Below, piece after piece: positions 1-13,126 of a stretch of DNA of 40,018 nucleotides. The stretch comes from Priapulus caudatus. Its lineage: Eukaryota > Priapulida > Priapulimorpha > Priapulimorphida > Priapulidae. The notes under the pieces are model-generated. The model was not told the DNA's origin. It did no database searches and saw only the letters and a program-made list of their open reading frames with translations. The translations under genes and the position numbers were made by a program. The DNA is taken from contig NW_014577498.1 in the NCBI RefSeq assembly GCF_000485595.1, positions 201,588-241,605 on the forward strand. Reading direction: 5' to 3'. Numbering within the stretch: position 1 is the stretch's first letter; the number at the start of each line of letters is the position of its first letter.

Positions 1-1048
1 GATATATGACCGAAACTTAACGCTACGAGCGTCGGTACTGTTTACAAATCATGCCGGCGTCACTGATCGTAACTATACCGTGTCCAATCAATATTCTGCT
101 TGTCTATACTCGAACTTCCGATTCGTAATTATTCGAGTTTAATTGCTTCGGGTTCACTTCGTGTCTATTTTTTTTCATTTATTTTACATACTGAGCGTTG
201 GTAGAACCACTGCGAGAGCCCTTAGAATGAGGAGGAATTTTTTTTCCATAAATACTTTGCTACTTCCACCCTGATATACTTTTGGGTTGAGGTTCTATCT
301 CACAGTGAATACGAGTAGATGTTGAACGCAAGAAAGAGTAACGTAAGGCGGAAGGTAAACATTGTATTGATTCCTGGCGTCGAAGCCTGTATTATGCGAC
401 TCCATATAGGCGGGGTCTCGTGACGGCATGGATCTCACCCGCACCGTGGTCTCTCGATCGGCGTGGGGGAGCGGCGAATAATGATCAAGTAAATGGCGGC
501 GCGCGGATAAACCTGCTGCGCCGATTCTCACACTATAGATGTTTTTTAACGAAACGAATCGTTCAGTACGACCTAATCTGCTCGATACACTGGTCGCACG
601 TTTTCGTGGCGAGCAACCATTTCACCAAATTAGCCACGCTTTGCGCTCAGGCATATGTAAAGTGGTTGTGGTTAGTAAAACCGTGTGAATATCCGTTAGA
701 TTTGGCAAGCCGAAATTGGGGTTCTGCATGATGGAAGAGAAGCCATGCATGGCCCGTCGTCCCAGTTCCTAATGGGAGGAAATGCAATTTCCCCTGACGT
801 CACAAGAGCCGCGGTCCCGCGGACACGCCCGCAAATGCAAAACTTGTTTATAATTTTCCCTCTAGACAGACGCCACACATCTCGTCTGACCGAGCACCTG
901 TTTTACGAGGTTGATTCTTGACGACTCCATTTCGTTTTCCAAAAAATGTTCAATATTGGTGTACAGGTGTAGGTAGTAGTAATCTAGTTAATATAGGCGA
1001 TTATCATTGATTGTCGGTGTGACTGGTTAAATGCACTACGATTTGACG
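1..1048. other. Left part of unit, no recognised gene
   Basis: No domain or splice structure is recognised here. A minus-strand frame (295-531) ends in a short hydrophobic stretch and is also partly open in copy 2, where an ATG near 7403 gives about 45 codons. It has no recognisable similarity and may be chance. The stretch is present in copies 1 and 2, is missing from copy 3, and in copy 4 survives only from the equivalent of 847. Confidence 0.5.
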
Positions 1049-1324
1049 GATCATTCGAGTTCGGAAAAGTCTAAACGCGCCGTACTGATGCGTTGCTATA
1101 AAGAGTTATTCTCACATGTTTCTTATTAACTGTACAGTAATTGACCTTCTGTGGCTTAATATAAATGGCAGTGACGGGAGCCGCCGACCATTCGAGTTCT
1201 GAAAAGTCTAAACCGGTCTTACTGATGCGTTGCTATAAAGAGTTATTCTCACATGTGGTCTTATTAACTGTACAGTAACTGATCTTCTGTGGCTTAATAT
1301 AAATGGCAGTGACGGGAGCCGCCG
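1049..1324. repeat. 138-bp tandem duplication inside the unit
   Basis: Two adjacent blocks of about 138 bp (near 1049-1186 and 1187-1324) share the series CATTCGAGTT, GATGCGTTGC, TAAAGAGTTATTCTCACATG, TTAACTGTACAGTAA and TGGCAGTGACGGGAGCC. The same pair occurs in copy 2 (8028-8301) and copy 4 (about 20965-21243), so the duplication predates the multiplication of the larger unit. Confidence 0.9.
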
Positions 1325-1430
1325 CTTCTGATTTTCTTCGGAAGCAGGGCTTGGCGTAGGTACATCAGATGACGTCGTGTCGACCATGGTGACTACAACT
1401 CTATATTGGCAGTATATAAGTCGCATTGCC
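1233..1430 (-). CDS. Possible 3' exon, Thr/Ser/Pro-rich, unrecognised
   Basis: On the minus strand a frame runs from around 1430 through an ATG at 1387, reads MRLIYCQYRVVVT and then VDTTSSDVPTPSPAS, and in the copy consensus ends at a TAG near 1233. Copy 2 keeps most of the same frame. The Ser/Thr/Pro-rich tail would suit a membrane-proximal stalk of a secreted or membrane protein, and it lies downstream of the four exons described at 2302-4659. Whether it is spliced to them is not shown: no convincing acceptor was found, and single-base indels interrupt the frame in every copy. It could equally be a chance frame. Confidence 0.2.
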
Positions 1431-1927
1431 GAGTCGGGGATTACAGCCTACATTAGCTCTAGTACTGTAGTGTAAGCGGCCCACCCCCCCGTGGTTAGCA
1501 CCCCGGCCGGTTGCACCCGAAGCGCATTGCTGAGTCGGTGGTTACAGCCTACATGTGACTCTCGCTATAGAGATCGTATTATACATATATTATACATATG
1601 TATAATGGGATCTCTCGCCCTCCTAATAAAGTCAGCCGCTCACATAATGCGAGTATCCCGGCTTGTGTCGCGTTGCTAGTATAGTAGTATAGTAGCTGTT
1701 AGCTGCTAGTAGACTGCTAGTAGTTGCTAGTAGTCGCGCTGCTATAGTAGTTCTATTTCTATGCTCGCCTGATTACTGCGGCAGGCGTTCGTTAGTGCTT
1801 GTCATGCCAATAAAAGCAGATACCCTCACGACAAATCTGGCCCACATGGATTATGTGTTTTGAGCGCGTACGCGCGTGTATGTGCGTGGCGTGCGTACGC
1901 GCGCGCGCGCGGTGTGCGATAGATCGT

Positions 1928-1929
<2 letters not shown>

Positions 1930-1983
<54 letters not shown>
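1930..1983. repeat. (TG)n microsatellite, copy 1
   Basis: Uninterrupted TG dinucleotides flanked by alternating CG/TG/CA steps (1866-1930 and 1984-2020). The equivalents are 8899-8954, 16335-16389 and 23856-23910, each of different length or broken by single-base slips. Confidence 0.95.
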
Positions 1984-1984
<1 letters not shown>

Positions 1985-2301
1985 CGTTCGTGCGTGCGTG
2001 TGTATGCGTGCGTGTGTACATGATTGCGTTATGCGATCTGACAGTGATCATTATCTATTTCGTTCAATAACCGCGGAGGCAGTTCATGCGTGGTGGAACG
2101 GGCAAGGGCACGAAGACAATTTATCAGTGAAAGTTCTATGCGATTAGACGGACTCCATATGGGTGCTCATGCAGAATACGCAGGAGAGCAACACTTTAGT
2201 GTCTACTTCTTTCTCTAACTGGAAAAATTCTACACAACACTCTACAGATGACTCCGAATTTGGTATGTTAGGGCCTCTTCATCCAACTACACATTTCTAC
2301 T

Positions 2302-2805
2302 TTAACTACAGATCCACTGGCCGTATACAGTCGCAACATCGTTCGCACACATTGAGATAACATCAAGACATGTTATAGAAGAAAGTAGGGGTAACCATTG
2401 CGCGAAAACCTGCAAGAACAATTAATATACAAAATAATAACATATGTTGTAACAGCTACTTCTGTTCGAGGGATATGGAGCGAACATCCACTTACCGCTG
2501 ATGTGAACTCCATACTGCACGATTTGAGCGGAATGAAGAGTGTGACGGAGGGTCTGAGTTGTACTTCCTCGACTCACTCGTCACCTCACATTCAGGTCCA
2601 GTTCGGGTAGCAGTCTGGATCATTCCAGTGAAGTCCTGTCACCAAAGTGCCACCTCACCGTCATGTGTTCATCTACCAGGCTGCAAGGAGCCAGTGATGC
2701 CTAACAAACGATAGATGTCTGGTCAATACATGCGATGATATAGCTGTGTCTGTTCGAGATGTTATGACTAGTTCGTGGAATAATAGCATATAATATGTCA
2801 TTCAT

Positions 2806-2880
<75 letters not shown>

Positions 2881-3281
2881 CACACCACACACAACACACA
2901 CACACACACACACACACACAACACACACACACACACACACAACACGACACACACACACACACACACACACACACATCACACGCGCCGGCCTTGCGGGGAG
3001 ATTTGCCAATATTACACATAAAAATGGAAGCGATGCTGCTGGCATACCTGAAGGTGCAAATTCTTGCAAATTTTTCAAATGAAAAATTATTGTAATTTTA
3101 TTTTTTGTCGAGGTGGGGCGGTACGTGCGGCCTAGTATATATATTATATATATATAATATATGTCGTGTTGATGTGTGTGTGTGTCGGTTGTGTGTGTGT
3201 GCTGTGTGTGCTGTGTGTGTGTGTGGTGTTGGTGTGTGTGTGTAGTGTAATGCGATGCGTGCGTGCGCGGCGCTGTGCCGA

Positions 3282-3327
<46 letters not shown>

Positions 3328-3347
3328 GCGACCGGCCTGCCAGAGAT

Positions 3348-3388
<41 letters not shown>

Positions 3389-3473
3389 TTGTGTTGTGGC
3401 TCGTGTTGTTGGTGGTGGGTGTTGGTTGTTGTGGTTGTCTGTGTGTGCTGTGCTGTGTGTGTGGTGTGTGTGT

Positions 3474-3516
<43 letters not shown>

Positions 3517-3551
3517 TTTGTGTGTGTGTGTGTTGTGTGTGTGTGTGTGTG

Positions 3552-3639
<88 letters not shown>

Positions 3640-4659
3640 GCCGTCCCTATTCCATTTTACTACACGCTATGATAACATATAATTAACATGATTCGATATA
3701 ATTGCTATATATCTATATAGAGCTATATAGAGCTGTTATCACAAACGTTTTAGTAGCAATATCAGTCTTGGATGTAGTTTGTCTATTTATAATAATAGCA
3801 AGTCTAGTAATCATTGTCGTAAAACCGTGATGTTATTCACACCGATTCCTTGAATCCCAACTCGGATAGAATTAACGGCTAGTCTAGCTGACTCCAGTGT
3901 CCCTGTAGACGAGCCGATATATGAGCCTTCTAATTATAACCGCTATCTATCAACACACCCATTACTTCGACCACGTCCTCCTTGATGGTCGCCGGGAGTG
4001 CGTGGATGTCATAAGCGACACTGCTAACTCCCCGTTCGTTGATTCTCGGCTGAAACCCGCGATCGCGCGTTGGGCGTCTGCCAGAGCGATGCCGTCGTGC
4101 TGGAGCGGAAACCCCGCCAGGCTCAGTTCCTACTGTGAACGAAACGCTGCCGCCATGCGTCCCGCGCCGTGAGTCAAACGCAGCTCGGTGTGATTCCGCG
4201 GGGAGTAAGCTCGCGATGTCAATGTTTCCCGCGTCCTCCGTGCGCTCGTAGTAGGGCTGCAGCCCGTCGATAGCAGCCTGTGCTCGAACCTAACCAAAAT
4301 CCGTTTTACGAAATTTTATTATTGCTGTCTGCTCTGTCTGACTGTCTCACCGACTAACTGGCTGATTGATGGACCGACTGCTGTATAGGTTATCATCAGT
4401 TGTGGTTACGGGGAGAAGTCCTATTTTTAAGGATAACAACAAGAGCTAATAATACCGTAATAAGAGGTATTATTAGCTCTTGATAACAAAGACAAAAACA
4501 GAAGAGGCGAGCTAGACCGCGAATGTAGAAGTAGATTCCGATACGCGAACAAACGCACAGCGGAGACTGTCTAAGTATAGTGTAGAAGCCTAGATGACTT
4601 ACCGTTGCTGCGCATAACACCATCAAAGTCGTTATATAAATCATGGTACCAAGCGCCAT
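2302..4659 (-). CDS. Secreted protein with ZP-N-like domain, unit copy 1 (frame broken)
   Basis: A minus-strand spliced gene is inferred from four parts. Exon 1 (4659-4603) encodes MALGTMIYITTLMVLCAAT, a good signal peptide, and ends at a GTAAGT donor. Exon 2 (4289-3959) follows a TTTTGGTTAG acceptor and in the copy consensus starts SSTGWLSTGWQPYYER; its second half, open in this copy, includes AYDIHALPATIKEDVVEVMG. Exon 3 (2700-2496) follows TTTGTTAG and holds GSCSLVDEHMTVSV, LHWNDPDC and FIPLKSC before a GTAAGT donor. Exon 4 (2409-2302) follows TTCTTGCAG. Cysteine spacing and the M-V-V and DPxC patterns resemble the N-terminal half of ZP domains of extracellular matrix proteins, but the usual CG[ST] reads CSM. 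Copy 1 has frameshifts in exon 2 and exon 3 (an extra A near 2685). Function is inference; the exon set is supported by four copies. Confidence 0.42.
2807..2975. repeat. (CA)n array, copy 1
   Basis: About 170 bp of CA dinucleotides with single-base slips near 2880-2950. It lies upstream of, and is complementary to, the (TG)n array at 3168-3637, inside what would be intron 2 of the minus-strand gene. Confidence 0.95.
3168..3637. repeat. Long (TG)n array with interruptions, copy 1
   Basis: About 470 bp of mostly TG dinucleotides, broken by short unique islands such as the one at 3327-3350. Long apparent frames here are low-complexity Cys-Val artefacts. The array is preceded by a TA-rich palindromic tract (3137-3165). 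Confidence 0.95.
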
Positions 4660-5404
4660 TCTGCGTTCATATGATAGACACTGAGCAATGTTCTTCGGGA
4701 ACGTCGGGATACCAGATACTACCGAATTTGCCAATGACTGGCGACTCTTCACACAATGAGTAGAGAACTCCGAAATAAACGTGATACATGGGCGAATACG
4801 TGCCAGCAACTGTTCAAAATTACTCGACACGTAAAGCGAGAGTTTTTTTCTTCAGACGCGGCGTATCAACGCAGACATTATAACGAGAAATATGCGGAAG
4901 TTTTATTCCCTTTCGATTCTTAGATTTGTATCTTTCCGTTGAACAATGCGCGACACAGGGCATACGGGTGAATGCCATGACGCAGCATTCATTTCCGCCC
5001 TTATCCACCACGGGCGCGATCTGATAAAGAAATCCGATGCTATCTCACGTAGTTTTCGGTGCACCGATGTTTCGCGTGGGTAGGTTTGAAGAGCATGCGT
5101 GAGTGCATGGTAAAATGCCGGAACCGATGTGAAGTGGATGGTGATGTGCGCGTGAGGCATATGAAAGTGAAAAGATTTGTGCGAGCGGGTGTATTGAGAA
5201 AACGTAACATTAGTCGTAACATTTACTTTCTCTCGTAGACCGCATCTCTATATACGACGTATAGGGTCTATTAGAAATAGCGTAAGATTACAATGTTCTG
5301 TGAGAAAAATCTATTGTTACCACGCAGGACTATTTTTATTTTTGACAAAGGGACTCTTCCTCTCTTCCAAAGGGGATTTTTCCTCTGGAATGCCTTCATA
5401 TTAT
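4660..5404. other. Upstream region of the minus-strand gene, no gene seen
   Basis: This would be the promoter side of the signal-peptide exon. It is well conserved among copies 1, 2 and 3 (11543-12305 and 18968-19725). The frames seen are short and interrupted differently in each copy. I see no convincing promoter element or additional exon. Confidence 0.5.
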
Positions 5405-5635
5405 TGTATGTGCACGCACGCGTGTACGTACGCGCATGCGTGTACGTGCGCGCATGCACGTATACGCACGCACGCGTATATGTGCGCGCACGCGTGTACG
5501 TACACGCATGCGCGCATATACACACATGCGCGCACGTACACGCGTGCGCGCACATATACGCGTGTGTGCATATACGCGCATACGCGCACGTACACGCATG
5601 CGCGCACTTACACGCGTGCGTGCACATACACGCGT
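5405..5635. repeat. Alternating purine-pyrimidine minisatellite, copy 1
   Basis: About 230 bp made almost wholly of alternating purine and pyrimidine, with recurring words CGCGTGTACGTACRCGC, GCATGCG and GCACGTATACGC. The tract is close to its own reverse complement, which is why frames are open on both strands. Copies: 12306-12532 and 19726-19950; a remnant is at about 30220-30245. Confidence 0.9.
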
Positions 5636-5940
5636 GAGCCACGCCTGCAAACCTGAGGAACCGCGGAGCTGATTATAGCTTGCAAGAAATCACGTTTGCA
5701 CGTAGAACGATCGACGCGGAAATTGTAACTGATGGCCATCATAACCATAGAAAAATAAATTAATTACATTTCCTGTATTTTTATCTGTCTAACATTATGT
5801 TAATTGGATTTACCAAACGAGTCTGTAAACCTGTTTCTGGAGATTATATCTAAAAAAAGGTGCAGCTAATATCAGTGGGGGAGTATAATTACCTTAATAC
5901 GAATTAATAATACCTTAATTCGTATAATGCCAACTACTAA

Positions 5941-6292
5941 CGCGGGCGCGTATCTGTGAGCCTGAGCGTGTGCGTGCGTGCGCGTGTGCGTATGTGTGCG
6001 TGCGTGTGCATGTGAGTGTGTGTAGGGCCTATTCGCGCGATTGTGTGCGTGCGGGCGTGTGTGTATGTATGTATGTGTGAGCGTGTGCTCGTGTGTGTGC
6101 CTGCGCGCGGGCATGCGCATGTGCGTGAGCGCGTGCGTGCGCTTGCCTGCATATGCGTGCGCGTGTGCGTGTGCGTGTGCGTGTGCGTGTGCGTGTGCGT
6201 GTGCGTGTGCGTGTGCGTGTGCGTATGCGTGTGCGTATAATTATGTGTGTGCGTGTGTGTCTGTGTGTGTTATAGTGTGTGCTCGTTATAAG
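5941..6292. repeat. GTGCGT-rich tract found only in copy 1
   Basis: A run of TGTGCG and TGTGTG words, with a clean (GTGCGT)n core at about 6158-6236. It replaces the TA-rich and GTGCGC tract that follows the shared unit in copies 2 and 3, so the unit's right end differs between copies. Confidence 0.9.
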
Positions 6293-6554
6293 CGATACTT
6301 TTGTGCCAACTTTTGGGCAATTGTTTGTGTATAACTGCAATCGTGACACATTCTTGGCATTCATGATGCGCTGTCATATTATGGAAACCATCCGATCAAA
6401 TGTCCGTGCTACAACGTTCCATGCACCTGTCATTTAACGCCATCACAGTGATCTTTCGCACAACGCGATCCTGCATTATATAGTTTCTAGAATGGACGAA
6501 ACCAATCGTAAAATTTGTATATACAAATTAAACATCGGTGAATACCCTTCATAC

Positions 6555-6873
6555 CTTCCCGGGCCATATTCCTTATTCGACATTCTCTTGTTTTCCCAAA
6601 CACAATCATGACCGTAGAGATGGCATCAATAGATCCCTTACCTAAGACGTTGGCCTCGGGCAATTGTGCGTCCTGCAGTGAGGTTGATGGAGGGCTATTG
6701 GTGGGAGCTGCGAAGAATTTCACATACGGCTGAAGAATGCCGCCTATGATCTCGCACTGAACATCGAAGAGCTGAACACGGTAGCCATTTTGCATGACTG
6801 CGATCGTGTTGTAGAATACGCCGTTCTCCGGCAAAATCCACTCAGACGTAGATCTAGGCTCAAACGGATTTAT
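6555..6873 (-). CDS. Internal exon of an unrecognised protein-coding gene
   Basis: A minus-strand frame of 319 nt is bounded by a good acceptor (GTTATGTCATTTCAG, before 6873) and a donor (GGGAAG then GTATGA, after 6555). It enters at phase 0 and leaves at phase 1. The peptide starts INPFEPRSTSEWILPENG and contains RVQLFDVQCEIIGG and YVKFFAAPTN. Composition is typical of a globular protein, with no signal peptide or membrane segment. I do not recognise the family. It sits in the only intact unit boundary (between copies 1 and 2), in sequence missing from the ends of copies 2 and 3. Its neighbouring exons are not identified. Confidence 0.5.
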
Positions 6874-8896
6874 CTGAAATGACATAACATAATACGTTAC
6901 ATGAATTGAATTGAGTTGAAAATTAAGTTGGTGTTGTAAGTGACTTTCTAAATCGTGCTGTACAACGGAGTAGGCTACCATATATGACGAAACTTAACGC
7001 TACGAGCGTCGGTACTGTTTACAATCATGCCGGGTCACTGATCGTAACTATACCGTGTCCAATCAAATCTGCTTGTCTATACTCGAACTTCCGATTCGTA
7101 ATTATTCGAGTTTAATTGCTTCGGAGTTCACTTTCGTGTCTATTTTTTTTCATTTATTTTACATACTGAGCGTTGGTAGAACCACTGCGAGAGCCCTTAG
7201 AAGAGGAGAATTTTTTTCCATAAATACTTTGCTACTTCCACCCTGATATACTTTTGAGTTGAGGTTCTATCTCACAGTGAATACGAGTAGATGTTGAACG
7301 CAAGAAAGAGTAACGTAAAGCCGGAAGGTAAACATTGTATTGATTCCTGGCGTCGAAGCCTGTATTATGCGACTCCCATATAGGCGGGGTCTCGTGACGG
7401 CCATGGATCTCACCCGCACCGTGGTCTCTCGATCGGCGTGGGGGAGCGGCGAATAATGATCAAGTAAATGGCGGCCGCGCGGGATAAACCTGCTGCGCCG
7501 ATTCTCACACTATAGATGTTTTTTAACGAAACGAATCGTTCAGTACGACCTAATCTGCTCGATACACTGGTCGCACGTTTTCGTGGCGAGCAACCATTTC
7601 ACCAAATTAGCCACGCTTTGCGCTCAGGCATATGTAAAGTGGTTGTGGTTAGTAAAACCGTGTGAATATCCAGTTAGATTTGGCAAGCCGAACTTGGGGT
7701 TCTGCATGATGGAAGAGAAGCCATGCGTGGCCCGTCGTCCCAGTTCCTAATGGGAGGAAATGCAATTTCCCCGTGACGTCACAAGAGCCGCGGTCCCGCG
7801 GACACGCCCGCAAATGCAAAACTTGTTTATAATTTTCCCTCTAGACAGACGCCACACATCTCGTCTGACCGAGCACCTGTTTTACGAGGTTGATTCTTGA
7901 CGACTCCATTTCGTTTTCCAAAAAATGTTCAAATTGGTGTACAGGTGTAGGTAGTAGTAATCTAGTTAATATAGGCGATTATCATTGATTGTCGGTGTGA
8001 CTGGTTAAATGCACTACGATTTGACGGATCATTCGAGTTCGGAAAGTCTAAACCGGCCGTACTGATGCGTTGCTATAAAGAGTTATTCTCACATGTTGTC
8101 TTATTAACTGTACAGTAATTGACCTTCTGTGGCTTAATATAAATGGCAGTGACGGGAGCCGCCGACCATTCGAGTTCTGAAAAGTCTAAAACGGTCTTAC
8201 TGATGCGTTGCTATAAAGAGTTATTCTCACATGTGGTCTTATTAACTGTACAGTAACTGATCTTCTGTGGCTTAATATAATGGCAGTGACGGGAGCCGCC
8301 GCTTCCTGATTTTCTCGGGAAGCAGGGCTTGGCGTAGGTACATCAGATGACGTCGTGTCGACCTGGGTGACTACAACTCTATATTGGCAGTATATAAGTC
8401 GCATTGCCGAGGCGGGGATTACAGCCTACATTAGCTCTAGTACTGTAGTGTAAGCGGCCCACCCCCCGTGGTTGCACCCCGGCCGGTTGCACCCGAAGCG
8501 CATTGCTGAGTCGGTGGTTTACAGCCTACATGTGACTTCGCTATAGAGATCGTATTATACATATATTATACATATGTATAATGGGATCTCTCGCCCTCCC
8601 TAATAAACGTCAGCGCTCACATAATGCCGAGTATCCCGGCTTGTGTCGCGTTGCTAATATAGTAGTATAGTAGCTGTTAGCTGCTAGTAGCTGCTATATT
8701 GCTAGTAGTCGCGCTGCTATAGTAGTCTATTTCTATGCTCGCCTGATTACTGCGGCAGGCGTTCGTTAGGTGCTTGTCATGCAATAAAAGCAATACCTCA
8801 CGACAAATCTGGCCCACATGGATTATGTGTTTGAGCGCGTACGCGCGTGTATGTGCGTGCGTGCGTACGCGCGCGCGCGCGTGTGCGATAGATCGT

Positions 8897-8929
<33 letters not shown>

Positions 8930-9277
8930 GTGTGTGTGTGTGTGTGTGTGTGTGTTCGTTCGTGCGTGCGTGTGTATGCGTGCGTGTGTACATGATTGCG
9001 TTATGCGATCTGACAGTGATCATTATCTATTTCGGTTCAATAACCGCGGAGGCAGTTCATGCGTGGTGGAACGGGCAAGGGCACGAAGACAATTTATCAG
9101 TGAAAGTTCTATGCGATTAGACGGACTCCATATGGGTGCTCATGCAGAATACGCAGGAGAGCAACACTTTAGTGTCTACTTCTTTCTCTAACTGGAAAAT
9201 TCTACACAACACTCTACAGATGACTCCGAATTTGGTATGTTAGGGCCTCTTCATCCAACTACACATTTCTACTTTAA

Positions 9278-11542
<2,265 letters not shown>

Positions 11543-12305
11543 TCTGCGTTCATATGATAGACACTGAGCAATGTCTTTCGGGAACGTCGGGATACCAGAT
11601 ACTACCGAATTTGCACATGACTGGCGACTCTTCACACAATGAGTAGAGAACTCGAAATAAACGTGATACATGGCGCGAATACGTGCCAGCAACTGTTTCA
11701 AAATTACTCGACACGTTAAGCGAGAGTTTTTTTCTTCAGACGCGGCGTATCAACGCAGACATTATAACGAGAAATATGCGGAAGTTTTATTCCCTTTCGA
11801 TTCTTAGATTTGTATCTTATTCCGTTGAACAATGCGCGACAAAAGGGCATACGGCGTGAATGCCATGGACGCAGCATTCATTTCGCCCTTATCCACCACG
11901 GGCGCGATCTGATAAAGAAATCCGATGCTATCTCACGTAGTTTTCGGTGCACCGATGTTTCGCGTGGTATGGTTTTGAAAGAGCATGCGTGAGTGCATGG
12001 GTAAAATGGCCGGAACCGATGTGAAGTGGATTGGTGATGTGCGCGTGAGGCATATGAAAGTGAAAAGATTTGTGCGAAGCGGGTGTATGAGAAAAGCTAA
12101 CATTAGTCGTAACATTTACTTTCTCTCGTAGACCGCATCTCTATATACGACGTATAGGGTCTATTAGAAAATAGCGTAGAAATTACAATGTTCTCTGAGA
12201 AAAATCTATTGTTAGCACGCAGGACTATTTATTATTTTGACAAAGGGACTCTTCCTCTTCTTCCAAAGGGGCATTTTTCCTCTGGAATGCCTTCATATTA
12301 TTGTA

Positions 12306-12532
12306 TGTGCACGCACGCGTGTACGTACGCGCATGCGTGTACGTCGCGCATGCACGTATACGCACGCACGCGTATATGTGCGCGCACGCGTGTACGTACA
12401 CGCATGCGCGCATATACACACATGCGCGCACGTACACTGCGTGCGCGCACATATACGCGTGTGTGCATATACGCGCATACGCGCACGTACACGCATGCGC
12501 GCACTTACACGCGTGCGTGCACATAACGCGCT
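12306..12532. repeat. Alternating purine-pyrimidine minisatellite, copy 2
   Basis: Copy of the 5405-5635 tract with few changes. It starts TGCACGCACGCGTGTACG and ends in GCGTGCGTGCAC. Confidence 0.9.
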
Positions 12533-12999
12533 GAGCCACGCCTGCAAACCTGAGGAACGCGGAGGCTGATTATAGCTTGCAAGAAATCACGTTTGCACGT
12601 AGAACGATCGACGCGGAAATTGTAACTGATGGCCATCATAACCATAGAAAAATAAATTAATTACATTTCCTGTATTTTTATCTGTCTAACATTATGTTAA
12701 TTGATTTACCAACGAGTCTTGTAACCTGTTTCTGGAGATTATATCATAAAAAAGAGTGCAGCTAATATCAGTGGGGAGTATAATTACCTTAATTACGAAT
12801 TAATAATACCTTAATTCGTATAATGCCAAACTACTGTATATATATTATATATATGTAATTATATATGCGTGTGCATGTGTGTGTATATATTGTGTGTTGT
12901 GTGTGTGGGTGGATGCGTGCGTGCGTGCGTGTTGCGTGCGTGGCGTGTGCGTGCGCGTGCGCGTGCGCGTGCGCGTGTGTGTGGTGATATATATATATA

Positions 13000-13038
13000 C
13001 AGGAGGGAATAATAGAGAATCTCTATTATTCACTCCTG
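13000..13038. repeat. Short fold-back element (CAGGAG...CTCCTG)
   Basis: An almost perfect 39-bp palindrome: CAGGAGGGAATAATAGAG on the left, CTCTATTATTCACTCCTG on the right. A shorter relative (ATATCAGGAGTAGATAC ...) follows at about 13062-13087. The same element is at 20415-20452 in copy 3 and, at an unrelated site, at 14132-14169. Confidence 0.85.
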
Positions 13039-13126
13039 ATATATATATATATATATATAGATATCAGGAGTAGATACTTCTGATATATATATATATAGCT
13101 TTTATTATAGTATATATATACTACCG

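Larger units (their letters stand above)
1..6980. repeat. Tandem ~7 kb unit, copy 1 (most complete)
   Basis: The sequence from position 1 restarts near 6981 with the same order of landmarks, so 1-6980 is one unit of a direct repeat. Copies 1 and 2 match from the start up to about 5938 (copy 2: 12836) apart from scattered one-base differences. After that copy 1 alone has a GTGCGT-rich tract and an exon-like frame (5941-6980). The window opens at the unit start, which suggests the array continues to the left. Each unit holds a (TG)n tract, a (CA)n tract, a long (TG)n tract, an alternating purine-pyrimidine minisatellite and the parts of a minus-strand secreted-protein gene. Differences between copies are mostly isolated indels in short homopolymers, more like read error than divergence. 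Confidence 0.9.

Noticed and set aside
1921-2010. CRISPR-like regular repeats
   Set aside because: They are plain dinucleotide and GTGC-type microsatellites in a spliced eukaryotic genome, with no repeat-spacer structure.
2029-2358. Plus-strand frame of about 110 codons (RRQFISESSMRLDGLHMGAH) seen in all four units
   Set aside because: It is open across copies but has no splice sites or recognised domain, and its right end overlaps the minus-strand exon 4 that has a canonical acceptor. It is treated as an antisense shadow, though not excluded.
3144-3682. Long open frames of Cys-Val or His-Thr repeats
   Set aside because: These are (TG)n and (CA)n dinucleotide tracts read in frame. All frames are open, so there is no coding evidence.
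5271-5672. Open frames on both strands through the minisatellite
   Set aside because: The tract is self-complementary and lacks stop words by composition. Reading frames shift freely between copies.
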